The notes below the pieces were generated by a model, which saw only the letters and a list, made by a program, of their open reading frames with translations, made no database searches and was not told where the DNA came from. Position numbers and translations under genes: made by a program. Source: Dirofilaria immitis (lineage: Eukaryota > Nematoda > Chromadorea > Rhabditida > Onchocercidae). From it: DNA of 64,000 bases. The stretch covers positions 124,001-188,000 of the forward strand of contig JAKNDB010000068.1 in assembly GCA_024305405.1 (NCBI GenBank), read 5' to 3'. Positions 53,601-64,000 of the stretch are shown in pieces; position 1 is the stretch's first letter; every line of letters starts with the position of its first letter.

Positions 53601-55149
53601 GCACAATTGAAGATGAGGCAAATTTCGACAATACGACCCGATGGTGTCCTTTTTAGGTTAATTTCCTATAAAATTGTTTCAACAACCAATATTTGTCGTT
53701 TCCCAATTTAATCCAAAATATTTTAAATTCAACACTTTTATTCTTAGCATTCCAAGCGTAAAAACGATGAAAAAAAGAAAAAGATAAAGGTTTAAGAGAA
53801 AAATATTGGAAAAATATCGGATATTCAAAAAAAAAAGAAAAAATTCATCCAAAAGAATTTTGATCTGATAATCAATTATTTAAACATGGAAACTTTTTTC
53901 TGTTCAAAAGTTGAAAACATAAATAAGCAAGAATAAATCTTCCATTGCTTTTTTAAAAACATTTTTAAATTCAATTTTTCTTTTTAAAGTCACTTAAATT
54001 CATCACAAAAGTGATTGTAAATTGTATGACGGTGGTGCCAACGAATCGAGCACAATTTCTTCTTGGCACCAATCGTGGTATTATAGCCAGTTTCGTTTCA
54101 AACAAGTCAATCAAACTGATTGGTCCAAGAATGTATCGAAATGATTTTGGTTATTAAAAATTTTTATTTTCTTAACTTTTAAAAATTTTCCAAAATTTTC
54201 TAATCAAATTCTCATTCTATCAGTAAAATTTCGCTTTTTCGGAAGTTTTTTAATTTAGTTCAATAATTTTTTGAAAATCTTTGTAAAATTTCCTTATTAC
54301 TTCTACTTAATTTTTGAATGTAATTTTTTTAGATATTGCAGCAGAAGTGACATGTATTAGTTTTTCCGTGGAATCAACCTTCTTTTTGGTATTTTATTTA
54401 CATTTAATTTGAAACTTCTTTCTTTATTAATTTCGAACATGTTCTTCATTTCAAATTATCTTTCAGCAAATTTTATTGTTTTAGAAAATATTTAATATTA
54501 GCTTAGGCCGGTTTCTCGAGTGGTCATATATCATTATATGAAATCTCGAATGTACAACCAGTTTTCACTATAGAATCTCCGAAACAAGCACGACAATCAA
54601 TATTGCAGGTGTTCTTCTCACCAAGGCTTGTATTGTTTTCATTTTGAAGATAAATAGTATTTTCATTCGTAGTAGCTTAGTAAATTAAAGAAATTGAAAA
54701 TTTGAATTTTTTGCTAATATGAATTCAAATTATAATCGTTTTTAATTAATAATATTGTTATTGATTTTTCATTTTTTCAGTAATCCGACCATATTCTATA
54801 CAATTCATAGAAATGGGTTATTTCTTGTATGGGACTTAGCCAAAAATAAGAAACCAGAATCTATCGTTGACTTACATTTGAAAGATGGCTTCGAAGTGGC
54901 TATAGCTGAATCATGGTCATATACCACAAGTGAATTAAATATAAATCTTTTGGTTTGTTTTTATTAATATTAATTTAAAAATTACAATTTTTTGAAAATT
55001 TTACCTTCCAAATGTGAATTTTTCAGGCGATTAGTTTTAGTAATGGTGAGATGCAATTGCATGGTTTGTCGAAATTATTGGTCAATTCTGATAGCAAAAG
55101 TGAGAATAAATCATTAGCAAGTATTGTCAAAGAATATAAGGATTTATAG
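46411..55149 (+). CDS. DYNC2I1: WDR60/DYNC2I1 homologue, cytoplasmic dynein-2 intermediate chain, 18 exons
   Basis: Exons: 46411-46475, 46833-46964, 47964-48445, 48770-49042, 49394-49517, 49608-49702, 50084-50177, 50665-50810, 51875-51995, 52352-52490, 52647-52722, 53137-53342, 53483-53656, 53990-54149, 54333-54388, 54507-54625, 54781-54952, 55027-55149, about 919 residues. The Lys/Ser-rich disordered N-terminus is followed by NYEDDFEEYSDDFEEE across the exon 3/4 junction, the acidic motif conserved in WDR60. Exon 7 gives RYVQTEEVEKETIWTQIPYS, matching the QTEEIE..WTQHP region of WDR60. From about residue 530 come WD40 blades: EVRCLCTSPDG, GSCMAYDLRES, EVGIVIIWAII, FLLGTNRGIIASF, AGFSSGHISLYEISN, NGLFLVWDLAKN. 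The protein drives retrograde intraflagellar transport with dynein-2 in cilia. Introns 11 and 16 look like GC-AG. Single-base shifts are needed at 46471-46474 (or 46836-46840), 47971-47975 and near 53990-54005. All other phases match. Confidence 0.9.
47160..47510. repeat. 23-bp minisatellite in intron 2 of WDR60 homologue
   Basis: About fifteen nearly perfect copies of a 23-bp unit, TTGGAATCAGTTATTTCTTA plus ATT. The first copy is set apart by an extra AATTAA segment and one copy reads GGAGTC. Intronic, and the most homogeneous array in the window apart from the simple repeats. Confidence 0.98.
47651..47694. repeat. (AC)n microsatellite in intron 2 of WDR60 homologue
   Basis: About 21 uninterrupted AC dinucleotides, 140 bp after the end of the 23-bp minisatellite in the same intron. 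Confidence 0.97.
51065..51335 (+). other. open stretch in intron 8 of WDR60 homologue
   Basis: A frame of nearly 80 codons ends at a TAA at 51333-51335 and includes MSFILQIIVSRKKVKISSLI and FIELEVANIYNEKKLFHRLR. Composition is not obviously noise, but there is no counterpart in WDR60 proteins and the flanking exons 8 and 9 match the family without it. It may be an old insertion fragment. Confidence 0.2.
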
Positions 55150-56834
55150 CTGTAAACTAGTTTTGTTTGAAAGAAATTTTTATGAATTTATGAAATGTGA
55201 AGAAATGCCGAGATTTTTATACTTTCAAGTTCTAAAAAATATAAATAGTCCTTTAAATTTCGATAAATATAAATCAAAGTATAAATTGAAGTAAAATTTA
55301 ATATTACTTTACACAGTTTGAAAGATTAAGTCATTAAATTTTTAAACTTATATTAAACATGAAGTTTAAGCACGTCCTGCATTTTTTAATAACTAAAAAA
55401 GATTAAAACTTGTTTTAATCTAGTTTTCACTTCTTGCAATTCTAATTTAATCATAATTTAATTCATCGCTTCTACTAAGTACACAATTTTAGTTATCAAA
55501 GGTTTTATTTCAAAATTTGTACTTGCGTATAAAAATTTAATTTTGTTTTCTAGTTTGCAATATATTCATTTATCCGATTGTTATAATTTTTTTTGCCCAA
55601 AAGAAATTATTACTTTAATTTATGTTATTCATTAAACGTTCATGAAATAAAAATAAATAATTGAATATTGCGGAAGCAATTAACCATGAAAAAATAATAA
55701 AAATTAGGGTTTTTGTTGGCGTATAGAAAATGTAACTTCATTATTATAATTATTTTACTATGTAATCAAACAATACAATATTGTTTTAAAATTTCTAAAA
55801 TTACTTTACTTCATTATTATAATTATTTTACTATGTATTTTGGTTAAAAATCAGTTTGACGGTCAATGATATTTAATTTTTAACAATTTTTCATTTTCAT
55901 AAAAATATAGAAACCTGTTGTCCGGTAGTATTATTGATATAATTCACATTAGTAACATTTAATTAATAATTTCTTGAAAATGTTTGATAATGTACTTGTA
56001 ATTCTTCTTTTTGTTTCTTCTTTCTTATTGAGTTATGAGATATATATGTTTATTTATGCAAATTATTTAGATTAAAATTCATTCTGGAATGTTTACAAAC
56101 TTCATATCTTCTAAATAGCAAATTATCTAAAATGTTAGATTCAATGCAAGTCAATGCAAATCAATTCAGATCAACGCAGGTCAATACAGGTCAATAAAAT
56201 AAATGATAATTAGACAAATGTGAAATAATTATATTATTTTCTGAACACTATTATTGTATTAAACTATTTCAATTAATAATAATAATAAAGCAAAAATTTT
56301 AATGATAAGATTAATTCTTTGCTTTTGCTTGTAATTATAAGAATAGGAAAAATATAAAATTTCAAAAATATTAAAATAAAGCATTTATTTTCTTTTTACA
56401 AGCACAGATAAAAAAATTATATTAAATTATTTTTTCAAAAGTTTCGTTGAACTTTCAATCTGAAAGTCTAAGCAATCCGGGATTCATTAAGTTTCTCATT
56501 TTTGATCTTAGAATCTAAAAGTTCAAAATTTAACTGATTCTGATATACTCTCGTATTTCATCGATTTCATACATGAAAACTAGGAGAACAAGAGTGTGAA
56601 AACGCTTAATGAATTATTTATCAATTCGTTAATCATCAAATTTCTCTTTGCCATGAATTTATCGAATTTTGTCACTGGTAAAAATATTGAAATATCTCGT
56701 CATTTCTATGAGTATCCTAATCCACTATTCCAATTCCTTATCTTAATCAGTTAAACATATGTGACGAAGTTATTTTTAACTATTTCGATAATTCCATTAT
56801 TATGTCCACTCGTGAAATATCCTTAACTTGTATC

Positions 56835-57115
56835 GTTTGACAGAAAATAACGAATTTGAATATTATATCGTTTGAGAGGAAATGATCAACTCAGATATTA
56901 TATCGTTTGATACGTACTGATCATCAGGAATATTATATCGTCTGATGTAAAATGATCAACCCCGATATTGTTGTATTGTTTGATGATGAGTGAGCTTGAT
57001 GAAAAGTGACCAACAGGAATATTATATCATTTGCTGGAAAGAAATCAACTGTAATACTATATCATGAAATAGAAGATTGTATCGTTTCATTGAAAATGAT
57101 CAACTCGAATATTCG
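56835..57115. repeat. degenerate satellite, copy B
   Basis: Seven to eight imperfect units of about 35 bp, core AATATTATATCGTTTGATG then AAAATGATCAACTC. The family is shared with 25848-25998, where the longest common words are CAACTCAGATATTATATCGT and GATCAACT. Copy B lies inside the inverted-repeat-bounded region. Confidence 0.8.
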
Positions 57116-57116
57116 G

Positions 57117-57193
57117 ACAACAACGTTTTCCTAGTCCTGGTGATCCGGATAATCGTAATCGAATTTATACAAATTTGATTTCATTCAAATAAA
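57117..57193 (+). other. short coding-like island after satellite B
   Basis: Immediately after the satellite one plus-strand frame reads GQQRFPSPGDPDNRNRIYTN and runs to a TAA near 57191. The Pro/Gly/Arg/Asp composition stands out in DNA that otherwise encodes Ile/Lys/Phe. No acceptor site is evident upstream. It may be a captured exon end. No family recognised. Confidence 0.2.
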
Positions 57194-58598
57194 AATATTG
57201 GAGCAAATCATAGGCCTGTTTGATAGTTTTTTCCAAAGGTTTTATTTCTAAATGTTTTTAGTTGTTTTTAATTTTAAGTTCTTTTTAAATTAAAATTTTA
57301 TTTTAATTTCAAACTATTTTTTGATGCAAAATTAGATAGTAATTAAATTTTTTCGTATTTTAAAATATATTTTCAATTAAAATTAATCTATGATATGTTA
57401 CAGTATTATTATTTATTTTTATTTTTTAATAAAATTTGATTTCCGCTTTTAATTATTATTTTAATTTCTATTTATAGATTCAATCTATGATAACGTGAGA
57501 TTTCTAATGTTCGCAAAGAAGAAGTACGTTAGTTTTGCGAGTAAAATTTCCATATAGTCGACTTATCTGTTGAAAATAGACTTAATATTATCACAGAAAT
57601 ACGCTTGGAAGAGAAAAAGAAATGTTATTGTTTAATTAGTATTCAATTGAAATAAATTACTATTATATTAATAATTAATAATAAATACTAATATTAAGTA
57701 ATCGGATCTCATATATTATTTCAATTATACGACAAATGGAACAAATCGTGAGTATAATCGAAAAAGTTGGAAATATCAGTAATTGTATTGATAATTTCAT
57801 TGATAATTTCATAATTTTTTTTTTCAATAACTATGTTGATAATGTTATAAAAATAGTTAATGAAAAAAGTAATTCCAAGTTGTTTCAAATTGAATAAATG
57901 AAATTTAACATTTCGATAAATACATACATTCCAGACTATCAATAAATTCAATTAATGCATATGATTCAAATTAATCAATCAAAATATTTCAAGATAGAAA
58001 ACTATCGATTAATTCATAAATCATAAAATAAGCTATCAATTGAAATCATGGGAAAAATTAGCAGATTGAAATAATTTATAGAATTTGTTTTATCATCATT
58101 TAACTAATCATCAACAATTAGCGAATTAAATAGAATTTTTGCAATAAGTAAATTTTATCATAAAATTTCGTCAATAATAATTTGGAAAAAATTAATATGA
58201 AAAATAAAAACTTTACAAACTTATTTAGCAAATGAAATAGTAATCAGGAAATTAAAATTGATAATTGAGCTGTTAATAAAATTACCATATCACGAATTAT
58301 GCTTCTTATTATGTGACAAAGAAAAATTAGGTAAACAACAATAAAATTTATTATTTAAAAAAAATAAATGAATAATATGCATTTGCAAATATTACGAATG
58401 ACAATAAGCATATCATTGAAAATAATTATTATTTCGAACAAAAAAAATTTCAATAAATTTTATAAAAAAAGAAAAAATATAAGAATTGAGCAATAATAAT
58501 TAAATTTATTGTATATTGCAAAATGTAAACTAAAATTGTCCGCGTTCTTTAAAAAGTTACATTTTCTATACGCCAACAAAAACCCTAATTTTTATTAT

Positions 58599-61411
58599 AT
58601 ATTTTCTTCGAGTAATTATCGGCGAATATGATCTTACTAATTTCCTTACTTGATCGATATTTCCTTCATCTTCGTTTTAATTTCTAATTTCTAGAAAGAT
58701 TTCTTTCGATAAAATGATAAGATCAATCTATTATTTCTCAAAACTTTTTTCTTCCAACTTATCGTATTGAAGAATTGTAAACAAACCGTTATGCGTTTTT
58801 GCAAGCGAAGTATTCAGAAGACGAATTGAACCATTGATTATCAAAAATGATAAGATAATCAATACAATTGATCGGCAAATTTTTCCTACATGTAAAAGAA
58901 CTAAAGATATTTATGAAGACTTTTTAATGATTAGTTTCTATTTTTGAAGCTTACTAACGCAAAGAATTTGATCTTTAATAAAGTCAACCATTTTAGAATA
59001 TTTGCTTTATTCCATTAAGACTTCGTTGATGTAAATCTCTTTTATTTTCTAATTTTTACAAATTAAAAAATTTTCAGTACAAAAATATCATTCTCTCATA
59101 TTATTGAAATCTCAAAAATATATTTCATCCGGTTATATCTGAAGATTAAGTTGAGGAGTCAAAACAAAGTATTCAGAAAACCACGAACTATCAAAAAAAC
59201 TGATTTTAAAATTTAGCTTATTTTAGCATGCAAAATAGCAATCTTTATTTTTATTTAACCAAAGCATTTATCTGGGATCGATATAATGTAAACCAGCGAG
59301 CGGCGCAAATTTATGTCCAACTCCTTTTTACTTATAATTGATTATTCAGTTGGAGTAATTTCAAGGATTTTGTATTTCTGTAAAAAATTCTTATTTATTA
59401 ATTTATCGCTCAATTTTATTTAACTTAAAAATATAAAATTTTTATTTTTTTGCTTAAATGGAATAAAATACCATTTTTTTTCAATTAACAAATCCAGCAA
59501 GTACTTTTCCCAAAATGCCGTACTTATTCCAAAGGTGTACACTCAGATGTCGCTCATTTCCCAGGTGACAGTTGTTTATAGTTGCTTATATGCTCTATTG
59601 AAAGTAAATTTTTTTCATCTATTCATCCCTATTTATTTTTTGAGATCAATTATTTGGAATGATTAAATTTTTTTAAATCCTCCGATATCCTAAATAGTAG
59701 TAAAAATATTGCATAGCGCTGAAATGTTTTGACCTTGAAGATCTGAAGTTTTGACAGCGTCAACTACATTTACTGGTAATAATTATTGTAATTATTACTG
59801 AATTAGAAATGAGGAACAGAATTAGTAGCTTTATGGGTTGAAAAATAAATGATAATAATTAGATAGATATGTAAGAAATATATATCAAATTACATCGCCA
59901 AATGGCCCTGAACAAATAAAACATTGCTAATTCTATTTCCTATTTCTTATTATTATTACCTGCCAGATAAAAGCGACAAATACCACAGCCTAATAATAAT
60001 TTTAATTTCCGAATGTAAGAGATTCTTTCTGCCTTTTAATGATAGCACTTCAAACCGTACGAAAATTGAGAGTTTTTTCTGCCTTTCAATGGTAACACCT
60101 AAAACTTGGATAATTAAACTTTTATTAAGATAAAACTGATTATACATCAACGAATACATCAATTACAAGACCAATAATACAAATTTAATGATATAAGTAA
60201 GTAAGACAATCTTAGTGATAACAACATAACTCAAAGCAAAAATATTGAGAAACACCCAAAAGAGATGGATTTTAGCGATATGCTGTGCTACTTATGTTAT
60301 CTATCTTTTCCATCCATCTTAGATTCATTTGATATTTTTTTGATCAATCAAAATAATTAAATCTAATAGCCGAATGATTTTTGCAATCAGCATTATTAAG
60401 AGAAACAAAGTAAGCGAAGGAATTTATCGATCATATCAGTATTATTTTGGATTATATGCTTAAATTAAGAAGATTTAGCTCCAAATGTGTTAAACAAATA
60501 TGAATGGAACAAAGGAAAGAAGATAGCAAGAAACATTTTCTGTGAAAAAAAGATTGAATGGTTTAAAAGTTTATAAAAATATGAATAAAATGTGAAGAGA
60601 ATACGCAAAAGAAATTAAGTGTTGATATGAATTAGATAATTGGTTTTTAATAGAAAAAATTTTGTAACGCTCATATTTTTAATGCTAATTCTAAATTTCG
60701 AATTTTAATTAGGACATTTAACCGTCAGATTAATTTTCAATTGATTATTTCAATTGATTAGTTCACCAATTTGCTTGCTTTAACTTTTTTTGCTAGCCTT
60801 AAGATAATAATGCTTATTAATTATTTTTTGCATTTATTAATTATGATGCATATCGTTTTTGTGATGCAAAATATATGTGATGCATGTTACTTTTTCTGCA
60901 AAGCTATAACGATGATATAATGATAAATTGTAAACAATTTAATTGATGAATAAATAGAACCAAGATCCTATTTCATTATTCCATGTATGAGTATTTAGGC
61001 ATTAGCCCGCATTGAGCACTTTAATTTTTTCAAGGTATAAAGCATGCATGAGCACTCCAAATTTTTTCAAGGTATAAATATATATATATATATATATATA
61101 TAGAATAAATGAAATACTCCGCTGTATAATTTGAATTTCATATTATATTTAATATAGAAAATTGAAATTTATTTATTGTTGATAAGTCGAAAGAAATATA
61201 TCACATAGATAATGAATTGAAATGAAATGAATGAATGAATGAATAAAAGAAAAAGATGAAAGAAAATGAAAAAACGAATGAATATAGTAACACGATAATA
61301 TATTATATGGTAATAATAAAGATGATATATTATTATTTAATATATAAATTATACATAATGTTATATTATTTCTTCTTTTCTTTTTCTTTTCTTTCTCTTT
61401 CTATCATTCAT
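58599..61411. other. intergenic, no supported gene
   Basis: AT-rich DNA without exon-like stretches. Minor features: a direct repeat of GAGCACT..AATTTTTTCAAGGTATAAA at about 61014-61041 and 61050-61078, a (TA)n run at 61077-61101, a GAAT-rich run near 61220-61245, and a CT-rich tract at 61370-61403 just before the 18S fragment. Confidence 0.5.
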
Positions 61412-61662
61412 TTCCCGATTGATTCTGTCGGCGGTTATATGCTTGTCTCAAAGGCTAAGCCATGCATGTCTAAGTTCAAATAAACCTATAATGGTGAAAC
61501 CGCGAACGGCTCATTATAACAGCTATAATGTACTTGATGTTGATTATCCAACTTGGATAACTGTGGCAATTCTAGAGCTAATACATGCACCAAAGCTCTG
61601 ACTTTTGAACGAGCGCATCTATTAGATTAAAACCAATCGGATTTGTTTGATCCAATTGGTTT
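61412..61662 (+). rRNA. 5' fragment of 18S (SSU) rRNA, truncated
   Basis: The stretch begins with CCGATTGATTCTGTCGGCGG and continues with the near-universal 18S words TATATGCTTGTCTCAAAG, TAAGCCATGCATGTCTAAGT, GGTGAAACCGCGAACGGCTC, ATTATAACAGCTATAATGTA and CAATTCTAGAGCTAATACAT. This is the true 5' end of the SSU gene in the plus direction. It ends after a hairpin, AAAACCAATCGGAT pairing with ATCCAATTGGTTTT (61636-61669), which matches the position of an SSU helix in the first 250 bases. None of the remaining roughly 1.5 kb of 18S follows. It is therefore a dispersed rDNA fragment (pseudogene) or an assembly chimera, not a working rRNA gene. Confidence 0.93.
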
Positions 61663-61929
61663 TAAAAATGTTTCAGCAAACTAATTATTCCTAGCAAAAT
61701 TATAATTTGTATTTGGTTATTGGCTAAAATTTTTAAATAATTAGAAATTAAATCTTCTTGTACAAAAAAATGCAATTCGCAACAAATCATAATCATACAA
61801 AATTCCTAAGTTTAAAGATAAAAATGAAATTAATAAAATTCAATAGTCAAATAATGAACTAGGAAGTTGCATGAAATAATTAACAAGATATTTTTCATTA
61901 AATTACTCTAACTTAGCAAGTCTAATTAT

Positions 61930-62430
61930 TAAATAGAGCTCATCGGCGAAAGCCGAAATATGTAAATAGTTGTATATAGATAAAAATGCTAGAAAAGACA
62001 TTAATGTAAATAGCTCGCCAAAATCATGAGATCAGTAAACTAAAGGAAAGAGATATAAAGATATCCTGAATTAAAGCACACGATTAGTCACCGGTCAACA
62101 GAATAAGATCAATCCGTCTAAGGTCGACAAGCTGAAGGATATATAAAGGAGCAGTCGCGACTCAATTACCTCAACGGCAATGGGAGCCACAATTCAAGGC
62201 CATGGGAAGCAGCGGTGGCTTTACGAAAAAGAACGGCAAAACCCAAGAAAAGATACGATCTATCATAAGCGATATTGTTCATATTCTCTGAATTTTTCTG
62301 TGTTCGTGTTTGATATTCGTTTGTATTGCTCATTTGATTCAACCTTTGTATAGGCACGATACTGTGCTTGTAATATCGTGTAAGCCCAATATAGAAAAAA
62401 ATTCTTCCCTTGTATTCAGAAAATAATAAA
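61930..62430. other. LTR-like, less AT-rich stretch
   Basis: A block with higher GC than its neighbours. It contains a TATA-like GATATATAAAGGAGCAG near 62138 and a GC-balanced segment downstream (62150-62270), ending in GTGCTTGTAATATCGTGTAA near 62365. The layout of a TATA box followed by a transcribed-looking part would fit a solo LTR, but no paired copy or target-site duplication was found. Short words (GGGAGC.ACA.TTC.A.GGC) loosely resemble 42590-42650. Confidence 0.25.
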
Positions 62431-64000
62431 TTTCGGAAAGACCTCCCCTCCGTTTACAATTCTCAACATCAAACTATAAATAAGTTTTTTAACATAAATT
62501 ACAAAAATTTCTGTCAATTTTACATCTTTTCGATAGTTTTCAATCCCAGTATCTTAAAGCAGTCGGCCATTATAACAGCTGTCACCTTGCATAGCACTAG
62601 TCGTTGATAATGAATTGTTGTTTCCTCAAAGAAATAAACTAATTAAATTATCACCATATAACACACATGCATAATTAATCAATTATAATTAATTAATTTT
62701 TGATAATAATAATAAATAGTCCATTAATTAGTAATAATTAATCGTAAAAAAAAATAATCCAAAATTTATTATCTTATCTCTTCTTTTCTTTTAAAGCTAA
62801 TTGTACTTATCTACTTTTTTTTGTTTTGTATCGTAATAGAAAAGAATATGATAAGTATGACCATTAATCTTTACAATATTGATTAATTAATTAATATATC
62901 GTAGATTTTTAATACTTAATGGAAAAATAAATTTAAACATCATAACGATTTGATTTCGAAATAAGAAATTCAAAGAAAAATTGCTCATTTTCTAATATTT
63001 CGAAAATTGATTATAAAGTAAATAATGCGTGGACGGACATAAGAGAGGAAATTTCATTAAGCGAAAAAAAAAATATCAGATAACAGTGAGCAACAACAAT
63101 AATAATAGATAAATTATTATAAATAAAGTTAAAACAAAATAAAGTATGAAAAATTGACTAAATAATAAGAATTCAATTGGCGAAATACATGGATCATGGG
63201 TATTTTTCTATTATACGCAGATTGACTATTCTTATTATACATAGATTGACTCTCCTACCCTAAACGAATATTTATATACACAGTTATTGGCGATTCGTAC
63301 AATTCAGGCTGATAGAAATGGCCAAGTTATTCTTGCATTAAATCTCTGCTATAAATTTTAATCTGTAAGTTTCAGGCAAATTTAAAACAAATAGGCAATT
63401 TAAAAATTAAAAGAAAATATTATCATGAGAAAAAATGCCATTCCGAAATTTAAGCGATTTCTTCTTTTTTATGCAAATTATTTCCTTTTTTTATTTTAAT
63501 AGTGAATTCGAATAATTTGAATGATATTTTAAATTCTAAAATAAAAGATGGAGTAAATTTTTAATATATTTGCAATCGTTTTGATACGAATATATTTGAA
63601 TAACATAATAACAAATGATGTAAAAAAAACAGGGATAAACTTATTTAATAAAAACAATACAAAGGAATTTGAATAATTTTGTGCGTTTTATGCATTTAAT
63701 TTTGAACTGCTTCGGTGTTAAATGAGGCTAAATAAGAAAATTTTAGCAAAATACATCAAAAACTATGCAATTTATTTATAAAATTCAAATAAAGCTTCAT
63801 ATACTCCGAAAAATTGAAGTACATTAATAGAGAAAAGAAAATCTCAATAAACCTTAATATAAGACACTTTTAATTTGATGAATTTTTAAAGAAAGTTAAT
63901 GAAATTTTGCTACAACTGACATTTTATTAAATAATTTTTGCTAAAAAATAAATGGGCTTGAAATGCATTAAATTTTAAGAAGGCCGAAATAATAATTTAC
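62431..64000. other. AT-rich DNA, no supported feature
   Basis: No exon chain, RNA gene or ordered repeat is visible up to the window end, apart from a short direct repeat at 63212-63250 (TTATTATACATAGATTGACT and a TATACGCAGATTGACTATTC-like copy). Confidence 0.5.

Larger units (their letters stand above)
55694..58598. mobile_element. 2.9-kb region bounded by perfect 45-bp terminal inverted repeats
   Basis: Bases 55694-55738 and the reverse complement of 58554-58598 are identical over 45 positions. The outer parts are ATAATAAAAATTAGGG and the inner parts GGCGTATAGAAAATGTAACT. A TA dinucleotide at the outer edge of each arm would fit a Tc1/mariner-type target-site duplication, but this is a guess in such AT-rich DNA. 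The interior has no transposase-like frame. It contains a 30-bp direct repeat (55736 and 55806, ACTTCATTATTATAATTATT) and the satellite at 56835-57115. It begins 545 bp after the WDR60 stop codon. Best reading is a non-autonomous DNA transposon or a pair of MITE copies in opposite orientation. Confidence 0.72.

Noticed and set aside
61419..61601. A 60-codon open frame
   Set aside because: It lies over the 18S rRNA fragment and is a shadow of rRNA sequence.
1..64000. tRNA, spliced-leader RNA or other small RNA genes
   Set aside because: I looked for cloverleaf-type conserved arms and the nematode SL1 sequence and saw none; a covariance-model scan would be needed to exclude them.

Overview
The window looks like nuclear DNA of a parasitic nematode, most likely a spirurid or filarial-type worm. 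It is very AT-rich. Genes are broken into short exons whose introns mostly end in TTTCAG or TTTTAG. A fragment of nematode-like 18S rRNA and a BEL/Pao retroelement relic are present. The species assignment is inference.

Layout: (1) 920-5806 (+) is a ten-exon gene for an APMAP / strictosidine-synthase-like six-bladed propeller with an N-terminal membrane anchor. (2) 6128-8937 (-) is a seven-exon, divergent PP1-type Ser/Thr phosphatase, tail to tail with gene 1. (3) 8.9-16.5 kb is gene-poor and holds a mosaic of inverted and direct repeats at 12.6-15.7 kb. (4) 16758-22391 (+) is a twelve-exon gene with a FAR1/ZSWIM3-like zinc DNA-binding domain. (5) 22.4-35.5 kb is a graveyard: decayed C2H2 zinc fingers, a 38-bp minisatellite, a partial non-functional copy of the dynein gene found further right, and a BEL/Pao integrase relic inside inverted repeats. 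(6) 35510-41450 (-) is a multi-exon tetraspan membrane protein with a PPPY motif. (7) 41.5-46.4 kb is a divergent intergenic region with a 36-bp minisatellite and a TATG microsatellite. (8) 46411-55149 (+) is an eighteen-exon WDR60/DYNC2I1 (dynein-2 intermediate chain) gene with two apparent GC-AG introns. (9) 55694-58598 is bounded by perfect 45-bp inverted repeats and contains a degenerate satellite also seen at 25.85 kb. (10) 61412-61662 is a solitary 5' piece of 18S rRNA, followed by an LTR-like stretch and AT-rich DNA.

A striking global property is that four of the five main genes read cleanly across many exons only if about a dozen single-base indels, nearly all in homopolymer runs, are assumed. 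This points to uncorrected long-read or pyrosequencing errors rather than real pseudogenes. The genes do not form one pathway. They are a membrane hydrolase-like protein, a phosphatase, a putative transcription factor, a tetraspan and a ciliary motor subunit. The dynein-2 subunit implies retrograde intraflagellar transport in sensory cilia.
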